Numbered from the stretch's first letter, positions 25,927 to 34,742 are shown. The stretch: 64,000 bases of DNA from Haloarcula sp. DT43 (GCF_037078405.1 NZ_JAYMGZ010000002.1:62001-126000), one strand, 5' to 3'. Translations and numbers: made by a program. The notes: generated by a model from the letters alone, not told the origin.

Positions 25927-26141
25927 GTGCGCCAGCGTCGGGCGGTCTTCGGCTATTCTCCGTCGCTTCGAGACACGCTCGACTGCTGTGGCCGGGCGGC
26001 CGCTATCCGAGCGAGCGACGCGACCGAGGATGTGCCGGCCGGCGACCGCGAGCGGTCGAGGGCGTTCGAAGCGGTGAAGATACCGTTCTCGCTGGCTGCT
26101 CCGTCCGAACAGGCTACTGTCGGGAACCCACCAACCGACGC

Positions 26142-26915
26142 CTAGTCGCCCTCGCCGTCGGTCGCCATCGGCCGGTTCGTCGCGGCCAGGGTCGCCTCGA
26201 ACGTCCGCGGCGTGCCCGCGTCGGCCATGGTCCGCGCCGTCTCGACGGCAGTGGCGGCGGCCTCGGTGACGAGCGGGTGGTCGTCGAGCGTGTCGGCGTA
26301 GGCGAGCCCGCCCCTGTCGAGGTCGAGTTTGGCGGGAATCTGCGTCTCGGTGGCGTCGGTGGGCGCGAGAAAGAGCGGCACGGCGACGGCGTGGTCGCGG
26401 GTGAGGTTGTACCGCACGCACTCGACGGCGGGGTTCTGGAGCAGATAGCAGGGTTCGACCTCGCCGAAGGCGGTCCGCTCGCGCAGGCGCTCGGCGTGAT
26501 ACTCCGTCACCTGCCGCTGGTACGGCTTGCCGCTGGAACCGAAGGCGACGAGCGCGACGGAGGCGTCGCCGGTCTCGGGCACCGCCGCGGCGGCACGATC
26601 CCGGAGCGCCTCGGTGACGAGCGGGCTGCGCCCGACCGGCTCGCAGTAGTGCGTCTCGGCGTCGACCGCGTCCAGCGCCGCCGGCACGTCCGCCACCGTC
26701 GTGTGGTCGTGAGCGACGGTCATCGGCAGCGCGAACACGCGGTCGGCGTCGATGGCTACCAGGTCGTCGTGTAACTCCCGACGGGGTTCGTGGTCGTAGG
26801 TCAGCACCGTCACGTCGGCGGCTACCCCGCGCTCGCGCAGCCGGCGAGCGTGTGTCTCGTAGGGCGCAGCGCGTGACGTGTCCCGACCGATGAGCAGGAG
26901 TGTGTCGTGTGGCAT
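26142..26915 (-). CDS. cbiX: CbiX-like chelatase family protein (second copy)
   Basis: A 257-residue protein of the CbiX/sirohydrochlorin chelatase fold. It starts MPHDTLLLIGRDTSRAAPYE in place of the usual VGHGS, with HDHTTVADVPAALDAV in the first half and LVAFGSSGKPYQRQVTEYHA, AVAVPLFLAPTDATETQIP in the second. The canonical metal-ligand histidine of the first strand (GHGS) is absent, but AHDHTT offers histidines. It has its own operator E and is transcribed toward cbiE. It may be a chelatase with changed specificity or a cobalt-handling protein. Confidence 0.75.
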   Translation of the reverse strand: MPHDTLLLIGRDTSRAAPYETHARRLRERGVAADVTVLTYDHEPRRELHDDLVAIDADRVFALPMTVAHDHTTVADVPAALDAVDAETHYCEPVGRSPLVTEALRDRAAAAVPETGDASVALVAFGSSGKPYQRQVTEYHAERLRERTAFGEVEPCYLLQNPAVECVRYNLTRDHAVAVPLFLAPTDATETQIPAKLDLDRGGLAYADTLDDHPLVTEAAATAVETARTMADAGTPRTFEATLAATNRPMATDGEGD

Positions 26916-26930
26916 TGGTAGCTCCCGACG

Positions 26931-26954
26931 CTAAAACAATCTTAGTTGTTTTAG
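26931..26954 (-). promoter_or_regulatory. Candidate cobalamin operator E upstream of the second cbiX
   Basis: CTAAAACAA (26931-26939) and TTGTTTTAG (26946-26954) form a perfect inverted repeat with 9-base arms around a 6-base centre, the best dyad of the five sites. A further TTGT lies at 26966-26969, 20 bases after the first, as in sites A and B. The cbiX-like ATG is at 26915. The next rightward gene starts at 27081. Confidence 0.7.
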
Positions 26955-27080
26955 CGAAAGTTTGCTTGTCTGAACGTTGGTAGGAACCCACTAATACCTT
27001 TGGGTCCCCGTCGTCTCGGGTCCCGGCGGCCGGGCCTCGGGCACCGGGTCTTATTGCCTCGCCGCCGCAATCTCGCGGCT

Positions 27081-27569
27081 ATGGACGTGACAGAGAGCGA
27101 CCTGCCCGGTGTGGGAAAGAAACACGAGGTGGACATCGGCGGTGGGCAGCAACTGGTCGTCGTGACCCACAACACGGGGACGCGCGAACTGTACCTGAAA
27201 GAGAGCGCGGACGCCGACTCCGAGAAGCTCGTGGAACTCTCCGACCGGATGGCGCGAATGGTCGGCACGATACTCGAAGGGGCGTACTTCCAGCCGGTCG
27301 AGTCCAACCACGTCGAGACGATGCTGTCGGAGGGCACGCTGCTTGAGTGGTACGCGGTCGAGGACGACTCGCCGCTGGTCGGCGAGACGCTGGCCGGTGC
27401 CGACATCGGACAGCGCACCGGCGTCACCGTCGTCGCGATACAGCGCGGCGACGACGTCATCGCCGCCCCCACCTCCGACGTTGAAATCGAGGCCGGCGAC
27501 ACGGTCGTCGTCATCGGCGAGCGCGACAACTGCGAGCAGTTCGAGAAGCTCCTGGCCGGAGACCTGTAG
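27081..27569 (+). CDS. KhtT-like TrkA-C regulatory subunit of a cation/proton antiporter
   Basis: A 162-residue cytoplasmic protein. The N-terminal part (MDVTESDLPGVGKKHEVDIG) carries the ESDLPGVGKK start typical of KhtT/TrkA-C antiporter regulators. The C-terminal TrkA-C domain is seen at about 80-160 (SPLVGETLAGADIGQRTGVT, AGDTVVVIGERDNCEQFEKL). TrkA-C domains bind nucleotides and gate potassium transporters. It is followed by the membrane subunit at 27601, so the two probably form a K+/H+ antiporter, useful for a cell with high internal potassium. Confidence 0.88.
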   Translation: MDVTESDLPGVGKKHEVDIGGGQQLVVVTHNTGTRELYLKESADADSEKLVELSDRMARMVGTILEGAYFQPVESNHVETMLSEGTLLEWYAVEDDSPLVGETLAGADIGQRTGVTVVAIQRGDDVIAAPTSDVEIEAGDTVVVIGERDNCEQFEKLLAGDL

Positions 27570-27600
27570 ATGTCCGCGACCAGTTCGCCGGGGGGCCGCC

Positions 27601-28812
27601 GTGGCTGACCTGCTCGGTGTCGGCGTTTTGTTCGCCGCCGTCGCGGTCGCGACCCTCGTCGCCGTGTGGCTGAACAAGTCGGTGATTCCGTTCTACATCG
27701 TCTTCGGGATGGCGCTGTCGCCGTCGGTCGCTGGACAACTCTCCGTCGCCGGCTACGCCCTCCCGGTGGTCGAGTCCTCGGAGTTCGTCGAACTCGGCGC
27801 GGAGCTGGGCATCGTCTTTCTGCTGTTCTTCCTCGGCCTGGAGTTCAACCTCGACCGGCTGCTGGAGCGCTGGGGCCGCATCACCAGGGCGGGCACCATC
27901 GACCTCGCGGTCAACTTCGGTGCCGGGCTCGCGCTCGGGTTCGCGCTGTTCCGCGACCCGCTCGCGGCCTTCCTTATCGCTGGCATCGTCTACATCTCCT
28001 CGTCGGCCATCATCACGAAGTCGCTCATCGACCTCGGGTGGATTGCCAACGACGAGGCCGACCCGCTGCTGGGGACCCTCGTCTTCGAGGACCTGGTCAT
28101 CGCGGTGTATCTCACGATAGCCGCCGCGCTCGTCGCCGGCGGGTCGGACCTCGGGGCCGCCGCGACCTCCGTCGGCGTCGCGCTCTCGTTTATCGTCGGG
28201 CTCCTGTTGCTGGCCCGCTACGGGACGCCGTGGTTCGAGCGGGCCTTGCAGACGAACTCGAACGAGTTCACGGTGATACGGGCCGTCGGCATCACCGTTC
28301 TCATCTCCGGGGTCGCCCTCGCCATCGGTGTCAGCGAGGCCGTCGCCGCGTTCTTCGTCGGCATGGCCTTCGCCTCGACGTCTCACACGCACAAACTGGA
28401 GAACCTCTTAGAGCCCGTCCGCGACACGTTCGCGGCGGTGTTTTTCTTCTGGATAGGCGTCGAGACCGACCCCCGGCTGTTCGCCGGCGTCGCGGGGCTC
28501 GTCGCCGCCGCCGTCGTCGTCACGGCGCCGACGAAACTGCTGTCGGGCTATCTCGGCGGCCGGGCCTACGACCTCCCCCCGCGTCGGTCGATGCGCGTCG
28601 GCCTCGGCATGGTCACTCGTGGGGAGTTCTCCCTGATTATCGCCGCCGTTGCGCTCACCGGCGCGGGCACGTCGCTGTCGGTTGAGCTAGCCAACGCCGT
28701 CTACTCCTTTACCGTCGCCTACGTGCTCGTGATGAGCATCCTCGGGACGATGCTGATGCAGTACTCGGCTCCCTTCGAAGAGTTCGCGACGGCCCGGTTC
28801 GGAACGGAGTAG
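27601..28812 (+). CDS. CPA2-family cation/proton antiporter (KhtU/KefB-like)
   Basis: A 403-residue protein with about 12 hydrophobic segments of the Na+/H+ exchanger (CPA2) fold. Key blocks are ELGIVFLLFFLGLEFNLDRL, IAGIVYISSSAIITKSLIDL, TLVFEDLVIAVYLTI and RVGLGMVTRGEFSLIIAAVA, all typical of KefB/KhtU proteins. The GTG start at 27601 (reading MADLLGVGVLFAAV) is chosen because the frame upstream has no membrane character. A 12-codon frame begins right after the stop of the upstream gene and ends inside this start region. No C-terminal TrkA-N domain is present; the separate KhtT-like protein fills that role. Confidence 0.88.
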   Translation: MADLLGVGVLFAAVAVATLVAVWLNKSVIPFYIVFGMALSPSVAGQLSVAGYALPVVESSEFVELGAELGIVFLLFFLGLEFNLDRLLERWGRITRAGTIDLAVNFGAGLALGFALFRDPLAAFLIAGIVYISSSAIITKSLIDLGWIANDEADPLLGTLVFEDLVIAVYLTIAAALVAGGSDLGAAATSVGVALSFIVGLLLLARYGTPWFERALQTNSNEFTVIRAVGITVLISGVALAIGVSEAVAAFFVGMAFASTSHTHKLENLLEPVRDTFAAVFFFWIGVETDPRLFAGVAGLVAAAVVVTAPTKLLSGYLGGRAYDLPPRRSMRVGLGMVTRGEFSLIIAAVALTGAGTSLSVELANAVYSFTVAYVLVMSILGTMLMQYSAPFEEFATARFGTE

Positions 28813-28816
28813 GGCC

Positions 28817-29863
28817 TTACAGTTCGCTGTCGGGCACGACCACGACCTTCCCGAAGCCCTCGCGGTCCTCGATAATCTCGTGTGCCCGGGCGATTTCGCT
28901 CATCGGGAGCGTCTCCCGGACGCGCGGTTCCAGTTCTCCCTGCCAGACCAGGTCCAGCACTTCGTCGGCCTGCCCCGGCGTGGCCATCGTTGAGCCGATG
29001 ACCTCGAGCTGGTTCCAGAAGATGCGGTTGATGTCGGTCTCCGGGTTGCCGCCCGTCGTCGCGCCGCAGGTGACCACGCGGCCGCCCTTGACCAGGCTCT
29101 TGAGCGAGTCCTGCCAGGTCTGTGCGCCGATGTGGTCGACGACCATGTCGACGCCGCGCCCGTCGGTCAGGTCCCGGACCGCGCTGGCGAAGTCGGTCTC
29201 CTCGTAGTTGATGGCGTGATCCGCGCCCAGTTCCTCGGCGTAGTCGAGCTTCTCCTGACTGCTGGCCGTGGCGAACACCTCCGCGCCGGCGTGGTCGGCT
29301 ATCTGGACGGCCGCGTGGCCGACGCCGCCGGAGGCACCGAGGACTAGGACCGACTCGCCGGCCTTCAGGTCGCCGCGGTCCCGGAGCATCCGCCAGGCGG
29401 TCTGGAACACCAGCGGCGACGCGGCAGCCGTCTCCCAGTCGACGCCCTCAGGGACCGGTGTGAGGTTCTCGGCCGGTACGGCGGCGTACTCGCTGTGGAC
29501 GCCCCGGACGTGCTCCCCGATGATGTGGAAGTCCGGCGCGAGCGTCGGGTCGCCCTTCCGCGTGAACTCGTCGCCCCCGCCGCTCTTCCCGGCGAGGACG
29601 GCCACCCGGTCGCCCGGTTCGAACCGCGAGACGCCGTCGCCCACCTCGTCGACGACGCCCGCGGCGTCGCTGCCGGGGATGTGTGGCAGGTCGAGGTCGA
29701 TGCCCGGCAGCCCGCGACGGGTCCAGATGTCGAGGTGGTTCAACGCGGCCGCCTTCACGTCGATGACCACCTCGTCGCGGCCCGGTTCGGGGTCGGGAAA
29801 CTCGCCATACTCGAGTACGTCGCGGTCGCCGTGACTCTCGAACTGAACGGCTTGCATCGTCAT
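28817..29863 (-). CDS. Medium-chain dehydrogenase/quinone oxidoreductase family protein
   Basis: A 348-residue NAD(P)H-dependent oxidoreductase of the MDR superfamily. The N-terminal GroES-like domain has ALNHLDIWTRRGLPG and HIPGSDAAGVVDEVGDGV. The Rossmann loop is VLVLGASGGVGHAAVQIA (about residues 166-183), followed by GADHAINYEE. The cysteine usually acting as zinc ligand at the ALNHLD position is absent, so it is likely a zinc-free quinone/enone reductase. The start MTMQAVQFESHGDRD is usual for haloarchaeal members. It converges on the antiporter gene with 4 bases between stops. Confidence 0.87.
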   Translation of the reverse strand: MTMQAVQFESHGDRDVLEYGEFPDPEPGRDEVVIDVKAAALNHLDIWTRRGLPGIDLDLPHIPGSDAAGVVDEVGDGVSRFEPGDRVAVLAGKSGGGDEFTRKGDPTLAPDFHIIGEHVRGVHSEYAAVPAENLTPVPEGVDWETAAASPLVFQTAWRMLRDRGDLKAGESVLVLGASGGVGHAAVQIADHAGAEVFATASSQEKLDYAEELGADHAINYEETDFASAVRDLTDGRGVDMVVDHIGAQTWQDSLKSLVKGGRVVTCGATTGGNPETDINRIFWNQLEVIGSTMATPGQADEVLDLVWQGELEPRVRETLPMSEIARAHEIIEDREGFGKVVVVPDSEL

Positions 29864-30332
29864 TATTTATCGTGGCACTCTTATAAACGCAAGCTTCCCG
29901 GAGACTCTCCGTCCCGTGGTGAGCGGCGGCCGCTCGCCTGCTCGGCAGGCCCGGAGAAACTCTCGCTGTGATAGTCACATCTGTGGGGACTATATCTCTG
30001 TCAACTCCGCTCTGCCGACGTATATCGAAGAAAAAGTGCTACTGGAGCAATCGATTCACGTATTGTCTCATGTGTACGTAGATATGTAGAATATATCTAC
30101 ATTTTCTCGGGGAAACTGAATATACAGCCCCGTATCTCGACATCTGTACCTTTCTGGCACTGTTGTATGCTACGCCACACCACTGTCGGCCCGAGGTGGT
30201 GCATACTTACCGCTCGAACCCGTTCCTTGTGCTACCAATGACACACACTTCGAACACACCAACCGGCCGCGCTCGGAGCGCTCCGCGCCGCGACGCCGCG
30301 GGTCCTCGCTGTGGGGCTGCGGTGACCGTCCG
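29864..30332. other. AT-rich intergenic region with a dyad
   Basis: No protein or RNA gene could be supported in these 469 bases. The stretch from about 29980 to 30180 is much richer in A+T than the surroundings. It contains the inverted repeat GTAGATAT (30078-30085) with ATATCTAC (30093-30100). It may hold promoters for the flanking divergent genes or be a remnant of acquired DNA. Confidence 0.5.
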
Positions 30333-30527
30333 ATGAATCTCTCGCTCGTCATCGTCGCGACGATGACCGGCGTCACCACCGGCGTCCTGTTCGGACTGCT
30401 CGACGTTCCTATCCCGGCCCCGCCGAACCTCGCCGGCGTCATGGGCATCCTCGGCATCCTCGTCGGCTATCGCCTCGTCGAGTACTTCGACGTCGGCGTC
30501 AGTCTGCTGTCGCTGCTGAAGGTCTGA
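30333..30527 (+). CDS. XapX domain small membrane protein
   Basis: A 64-residue protein with two hydrophobic helices separated by a proline-rich turn: MNLSLVIVATMTGVTTGVLF, then VPIPAPPNLAGVMGILGILV. The APPNLAGVMGILGILVGYRL segment matches the XapX family, named after a small protein beside xanthosine phosphorylase in bacteria. Function is unknown. The nucleoside hydrolase in this window lies 4.6 kb away and is not in the same operon. Confidence 0.83.
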   Translation: MNLSLVIVATMTGVTTGVLFGLLDVPIPAPPNLAGVMGILGILVGYRLVEYFDVGVSLLSLLKV

Positions 30528-30572
30528 GCGGCTACCGCCTCTTTCTCTTCGAAGACCGTGACGGCAGTGCCG

Positions 30573-31289
30573 TCAGTGGTCCGCGTGTTCGGTTCCGTTC
30601 CGGTGCTGGTGGCCGCTCTCGGTCCCGCCGTGGCCGGTTCCGGTCGAATCGTGGTCGTGGTCGCGGGTGAGCCGCCCGTGGTACGTATCCAGCGTCCGTT
30701 CGAGGAGCGCGGTCCGCGTCTCGTGGCCCTCGACGACCGGTTCGACCCAGCGCGACTCGGTCCGCCAGTACCCCATCACGTCGCCGGCGGGTTCGATTAC
30801 CTCCGCGTCGAGGCCTTCGACCCCCCAGTCGTCCGTGTAGGCCTGGATGAACGAGACGACGACCGTCTCGATGCCGGCGGCGAGTTCGTGGCTGCGCGTG
30901 GTCTCCGTGACGTAGGTCAGCCTGACCCGGTCGTCCTCGACGGCCAGCGAGTCCACGTCGACGAACCACTCCCGGAGGTGGGACTCGAACGCGGCCAGCC
31001 GGGTCCCGGGGTCGGCGTCGAGGTCGCCGCCGTCGGCGTCCCCCTCGCCGTGGTCGTCGTGGGTGTGCTCGCCGTCGGCGTGCGTGTGCCCGCTCTCGTC
31101 GTGATGTGGTTCGCCGGCCGTCCGTGCGGGCGTCTCAGGCGCGTCGGGCGTCGCCGTGGACCCGCTGCCGACGCCCGGCTGGCTGTTCCGGGTGCTGCCG
31201 AGGCCGCTACAGCCGGCGCTGGTCGCCACCGCCAGCGCGAGGGTTCCGAGGAACCCCCGCCGCGTCCGTCGCTGGCTGGCGTCGGGCAT
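30573..31289 (-). CDS. Histidine-rich Tat-exported lipoprotein
   Basis: A 238-residue protein with a twin-arginine lipoprotein signal: RRTRRGFLGTLALAVATSAG followed by the lipobox cysteine (AGC, about residue 27). Two histidine/acid-rich stretches flank the folded part: HHDESGHTHADGEHTHDDHG (about 63-82) and a C-terminal DHDHDSTGTGHGG...HQHRNGTEHADH. The central domain (about 95-205) has ESHLREWFVDVDSLAVEDDR and VVSFIQAYTDDWGVEGLDAE and was not recognised. The His-rich tails suggest binding of zinc, nickel or copper outside the cell. It follows the PHP-domain gene by 3 bases, so the two are an operon. Confidence 0.75.
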   Translation of the reverse strand: MPDASQRRTRRGFLGTLALAVATSAGCSGLGSTRNSQPGVGSGSTATPDAPETPARTAGEPHHDESGHTHADGEHTHDDHGEGDADGGDLDADPGTRLAAFESHLREWFVDVDSLAVEDDRVRLTYVTETTRSHELAAGIETVVVSFIQAYTDDWGVEGLDAEVIEPAGDVMGYWRTESRWVEPVVEGHETRTALLERTLDTYHGRLTRDHDHDSTGTGHGGTESGHQHRNGTEHADH

Positions 31290-31292
31290 CGC

Positions 31293-34200
31293 TTACGTCC
31301 CCCGCCGCGCGGCGAGCAGCGCCGCGCCGACGAACGCGAGCAACGCGACGACGGCGGTGAATCCGGGACCGGACCCCGCGGTCGTCTCCGGCGGCGCGGT
31401 CGCGGTGTCGCCGCCCGGTGTCGCCCCGCTCTCGGTCGCCGGCGTCGCGGTCACCGTGGCTCCGCCGGACTCGCCGTCCCCGTCGGTTCCGGACTCGGCC
31501 TGCTGGCCGGCCGAAATCCAGACCGGGCTGGTCAGCGCCCGGTCGCCGTCCTCGTCGACGACGCGGAACGCGACCCAGGCGTTCCCGTCGACGGCCACGT
31601 CGGTGCTCATCGTGTCGGTGGTCCCGTCGAGCGTGACGTTGGCGACGGTCGTCCCGTTCCGGATGACGTGGGCGTAGGCGAGCTCGTCGAGGTTCCGGAC
31701 CGTCGCGGACGCCGTAACGGAGGACCCGGCGGTGGTGTTCACCGTCTCGCCGGGCATCCGGTCGTCGACGGTGAACTGGACGGCCGGCCCGTACGTCGCG
31801 TAGGTGTGGCCGTCCTTGACCGACTGGGCCCACTTGTCGGCGGTGACGGGGCCCTCGACGTAGGCCCGCGTGCGGGCGCTGCCGTACTTGACCGGGAAGC
31901 ACTGCGAGCAGTGGTCGTCGCTGACGCCGGTCGCGGCGATGTCGTAGCCCTGGTTCCAGAGGTTGAACAGCCCCTGGACGCTGCTGGCGTCACCGGCCCC
32001 GTACTCGCCGTTGTACGCCTCGATGGCGTCGACCATCGGGAGGTACTCGTCTTCCTGTCCCGGCGCTTCCGAGAGGTCGACGAAGCGGTCACCGGGGTGG
32101 TTTATCTGGAAGACCGTCGCGTTGTGTCGCGCGCGGGACTCCTCGATGAACTCCACGAGCGTCCCCTCGGAGTCGACCATCTCCTCGCCGTGCATCGGGT
32201 AGGGATTGAAGTGCCCGAGGTCACCGGTGGTTATCTCCTCGCTGCGGATGAACAGCACGTCGCGCGCCTCGGTCTGGGACTGCATCGAGCCCCAGCCACC
32301 GATGGCGTTGTGGTCGGAGATGAACACCGCGTCGACGCCCGAGGACTTCTGGATGGCGACGAAGTTGTCGATGGGCGTCGTGCCGTCGAAGCTGACGCTG
32401 CTGTGGGCGTGCGGGTCGACGCTGACCCAGTCGTTCTCGCTGGGGTCCAGTTCCTCCGTGAACGTGGCGTCGACCGTGACAGCCTCGCCCGGCGTCACGG
32501 AGATGTTCTTGCGGACCGGCTCGGTGTTGTACTCAGTCCCGTGGTTCAGGACGAGCGTGTAGTTGCCCGGCGGCAGTTCGAACGAGGCCGTCCCGGCGGG
32601 CGTCGTCTGCGTGTAGACGGTCCTGACCGCCGTGCCCTCGTTGAGCACCGTGATGCGAGCGTCGGCCGGGCTGACCTGGCCGCTGTCGTTCAGCGACGCC
32701 GTGACGTTGACCGGCGCGGGACCTTCGAGCGTATCGAAGGCGACGCTCGTCGTCTCGCCGTCGGCGACGGTCACGGTCTTGGACTCGGAGGGCGCGAAGC
32801 CCTGCGCCTCCGCCCGGAGCGTGTACTCGCCGGCCGGCAGGTCGAGGTCGAAGGCCCCTTCGTCGGTCCCGACGGTGTAGGTGAACGCGCCCTCGTCCGT
32901 CGAGGCGGTGACCGTGGCCCGCGAGACGGACTCGTTGCCCGCGCTCTCGACCGTGCCGGTCACCGTGCCCACGTCGGCACCGGTCCGCTCGTTGTAGTAC
33001 TCGCTGGTCGCGCTACTGGTACCGTCCGCGCCGACGAAGAAGGCGAACTCGGCGGACTGGGTCTCACCGGGGTCGAGGCGGTGTTCGAGCCACGGGTCGA
33101 CCCACGTCGAGGAGGCCGTGTACGAGGTGAACGAGCCGTTCCCGCCCCAGACGCCGTAGCTGACGCGGTCGCCGGTGAGCGCGGCCCACGGCTGGCTGAG
33201 CGTGTCGGCGCTCACCGGCGGGGCGCGCGTCTCTTCGATGGTCCCCGACCCGGGGAGCCAGGTGGACTGGCCCTCTGAGCTGAGCGCCGCCCCGCTCTGG
33301 AGGCGCTCGGAGTCGTTGACCGGGAGGCGCTGGTCGCCGCCGTTCTCCATCGTCGTGTTTATCCAGACGTGGCTGGAGTCGGCCGGCAGCGTGTACGTCG
33401 TCGTGACGGAGACGTTCGGACTCGTGCTGACGTGGCCGGTCGCGGTGACGACCGCCGCGCCGTTCGGCCCGGTGGCGTTCTGGCGCTCGAAGGACTCGTA
33501 GACGGGCCACGTGCCGAAGTTGTTGAACGCGAACTCGGCGACGCCTATCTGGTCCGTCGTCAGCCCGTACGCGTTGGCGTCGTAGATGCCGCCCGGGAGC
33601 GTGCCGAAGGGCCCGTTGCTCTCGGTCCCGATGGCGACCGCTATCTCGCTGTTTTTCAGGACGATGGTCTCGTTCGCGGGCGTCTCGCCGCCCTTGAGCC
33701 GCTCGCCGGTGACCGCGACCGGGCTCTCGGGCCGTTCGACGTGACCCGAGGCGGCCAGCCACTTCACCGTCCGGAACAGGAACGGCCGGGTGTCGGTCTG
33801 CTGGTGTTCGGCCTGCCACTCGTCGGTGAGGTAGGTCGTCAGCGACTTCTGGCTGCCGAAGGCGACGACGCGGCCGTTCTGGCCGATGTCCCACGTCGCG
33901 GCCGCACCGACGATTCGCTCACCGCGCGGGAAGCTTTCCTCGGTGGTCGAGTACGTGTACTCGTAGGTGTCCTCGTCGCCGTACAGCAGCGGGGCCTGCG
34001 TCCCGTTGGCCGTGTCGGTCACGTTGATGCTGACGCCGTCGTACTCCACCGTCTCGACGCCGTCGGTGATGGGGTGGTCCCCCGTGTTGTGCAGGATTAC
34101 CCGCCACTCGTAGTCCTCGACGGTCTTGTTGGTCGGGTCCTGGATGTTGCGCAGCCACTTGTCGCTCTCGCCGTTGAAATGGAGCCCGTACGGGTCGGTG

Positions 34201-34742
34201 ATGTCGTTGAGCTTCCCCGCGTTACCCTGCAGCGGCGAAGTCCAGTCGGCCACGACGAACAGGCTGCCGCCGTTGCGGACGTACTCGTCCAGCGCCTCCT
34301 GTTCGGCCTCGCTGTAGGCGGTCTGTGGCACCGGGATGACGACCACGTCGTAGTCCCCCAGCCCGCTGGCAGCCGAGTCGCCCCACGAGGTCAGTCCCCC
34401 CGTGGTGGAGCGTTTCGTGTCCACGTCGTACCCGCGCTCGCTGAGCCGGTTCGCGAACTCCGTGAACGTCGAGCCCTGGTGGCTCCCGTCGATGAGCACG
34501 TCGACCCCCGCTCCGCTCGCGTTGAGGTCGACCGAACTATCAGGTCTCGGGCAGTCCCCGTCGAGCTGACAGGTGACGGCACCGCCCGATGCTGTCTGTG
34601 CCGCTGTCTGGCTGTTCGCCGTCGACAGTCCGTTTCGCTCGCCCGGTACAGCAGCGGCGCTTCCGATGAATCCGGTGCTGATGACCGAGACGACGAGCAG
34701 TACGCAGAGCGTCGCCGACCGAAGGTGGTGTCTGTCCATCAC
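31293..34742 (-). CDS. Surface-anchored CehA/McbA-type PHP metallohydrolase, PGF-CTERM
   Basis: A very large secreted protein of 1149 residues. A signal peptide (about 1-31, VLLVVSVISTGFIGSAAA) is followed by a DUF4350-like domain (about 70-330, GVDVLIDGSHQGSTFTEFAN), a beta-rich domain, two carboxypeptidase-regulatory-like beta-sandwiches (about 600-760), and a PHP hydrolase domain (about 770-1010). PHP metal motifs are visible: DPHAHSS (HxH, about 774), FISDHNAIGG, NHPGD and SDDHCSQC. A Thr/Ser-rich linker leads to the C-terminal PGFTAVVALLAFVGAALLAA plus arginines, the archaeosortase PGF-CTERM signal. Its substrate is unknown; CehA/McbA relatives cleave phosphoesters or aryl esters. The downstream lipoprotein gene may be a partner. 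Confidence 0.85.
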   Translation of the reverse strand: MMDRHHLRSATLCVLLVVSVISTGFIGSAAAVPGERNGLSTANSQTAAQTASGGAVTCQLDGDCPRPDSSVDLNASGAGVDVLIDGSHQGSTFTEFANRLSERGYDVDTKRSTTGGLTSWGDSAASGLGDYDVVVIPVPQTAYSEAEQEALDEYVRNGGSLFVVADWTSPLQGNAGKLNDITDPYGLHFNGESDKWLRNIQDPTNKTVEDYEWRVILHNTGDHPITDGVETVEYDGVSINVTDTANGTQAPLLYGDEDTYEYTYSTTEESFPRGERIVGAAATWDIGQNGRVVAFGSQKSLTTYLTDEWQAEHQQTDTRPFLFRTVKWLAASGHVERPESPVAVTGERLKGGETPANETIVLKNSEIAVAIGTESNGPFGTLPGGIYDANAYGLTTDQIGVAEFAFNNFGTWPVYESFERQNATGPNGAAVVTATGHVSTSPNVSVTTTYTLPADSSHVWINTTMENGGDQRLPVNDSERLQSGAALSSEGQSTWLPGSGTIEETRAPPVSADTLSQPWAALTGDRVSYGVWGGNGSFTSYTASSTWVDPWLEHRLDPGETQSAEFAFFVGADGTSSATSEYYNERTGADVGTVTGTVESAGNESVSRATVTASTDEGAFTYTVGTDEGAFDLDLPAGEYTLRAEAQGFAPSESKTVTVADGETTSVAFDTLEGPAPVNVTASLNDSGQVSPADARITVLNEGTAVRTVYTQTTPAGTASFELPPGNYTLVLNHGTEYNTEPVRKNISVTPGEAVTVDATFTEELDPSENDWVSVDPHAHSSVSFDGTTPIDNFVAIQKSSGVDAVFISDHNAIGGWGSMQSQTEARDVLFIRSEEITTGDLGHFNPYPMHGEEMVDSEGTLVEFIEESRARHNATVFQINHPGDRFVDLSEAPGQEDEYLPMVDAIEAYNGEYGAGDASSVQGLFNLWNQGYDIAATGVSDDHCSQCFPVKYGSARTRAYVEGPVTADKWAQSVKDGHTYATYGPAVQFTVDDRMPGETVNTTAGSSVTASATVRNLDELAYAHVIRNGTTVANVTLDGTTDTMSTDVAVDGNAWVAFRVVDEDGDRALTSPVWISAGQQAESGTDGDGESGGATVTATPATESGATPGGDTATAPPETTAGSGPGFTAVVALLAFVGAALLAARRGT

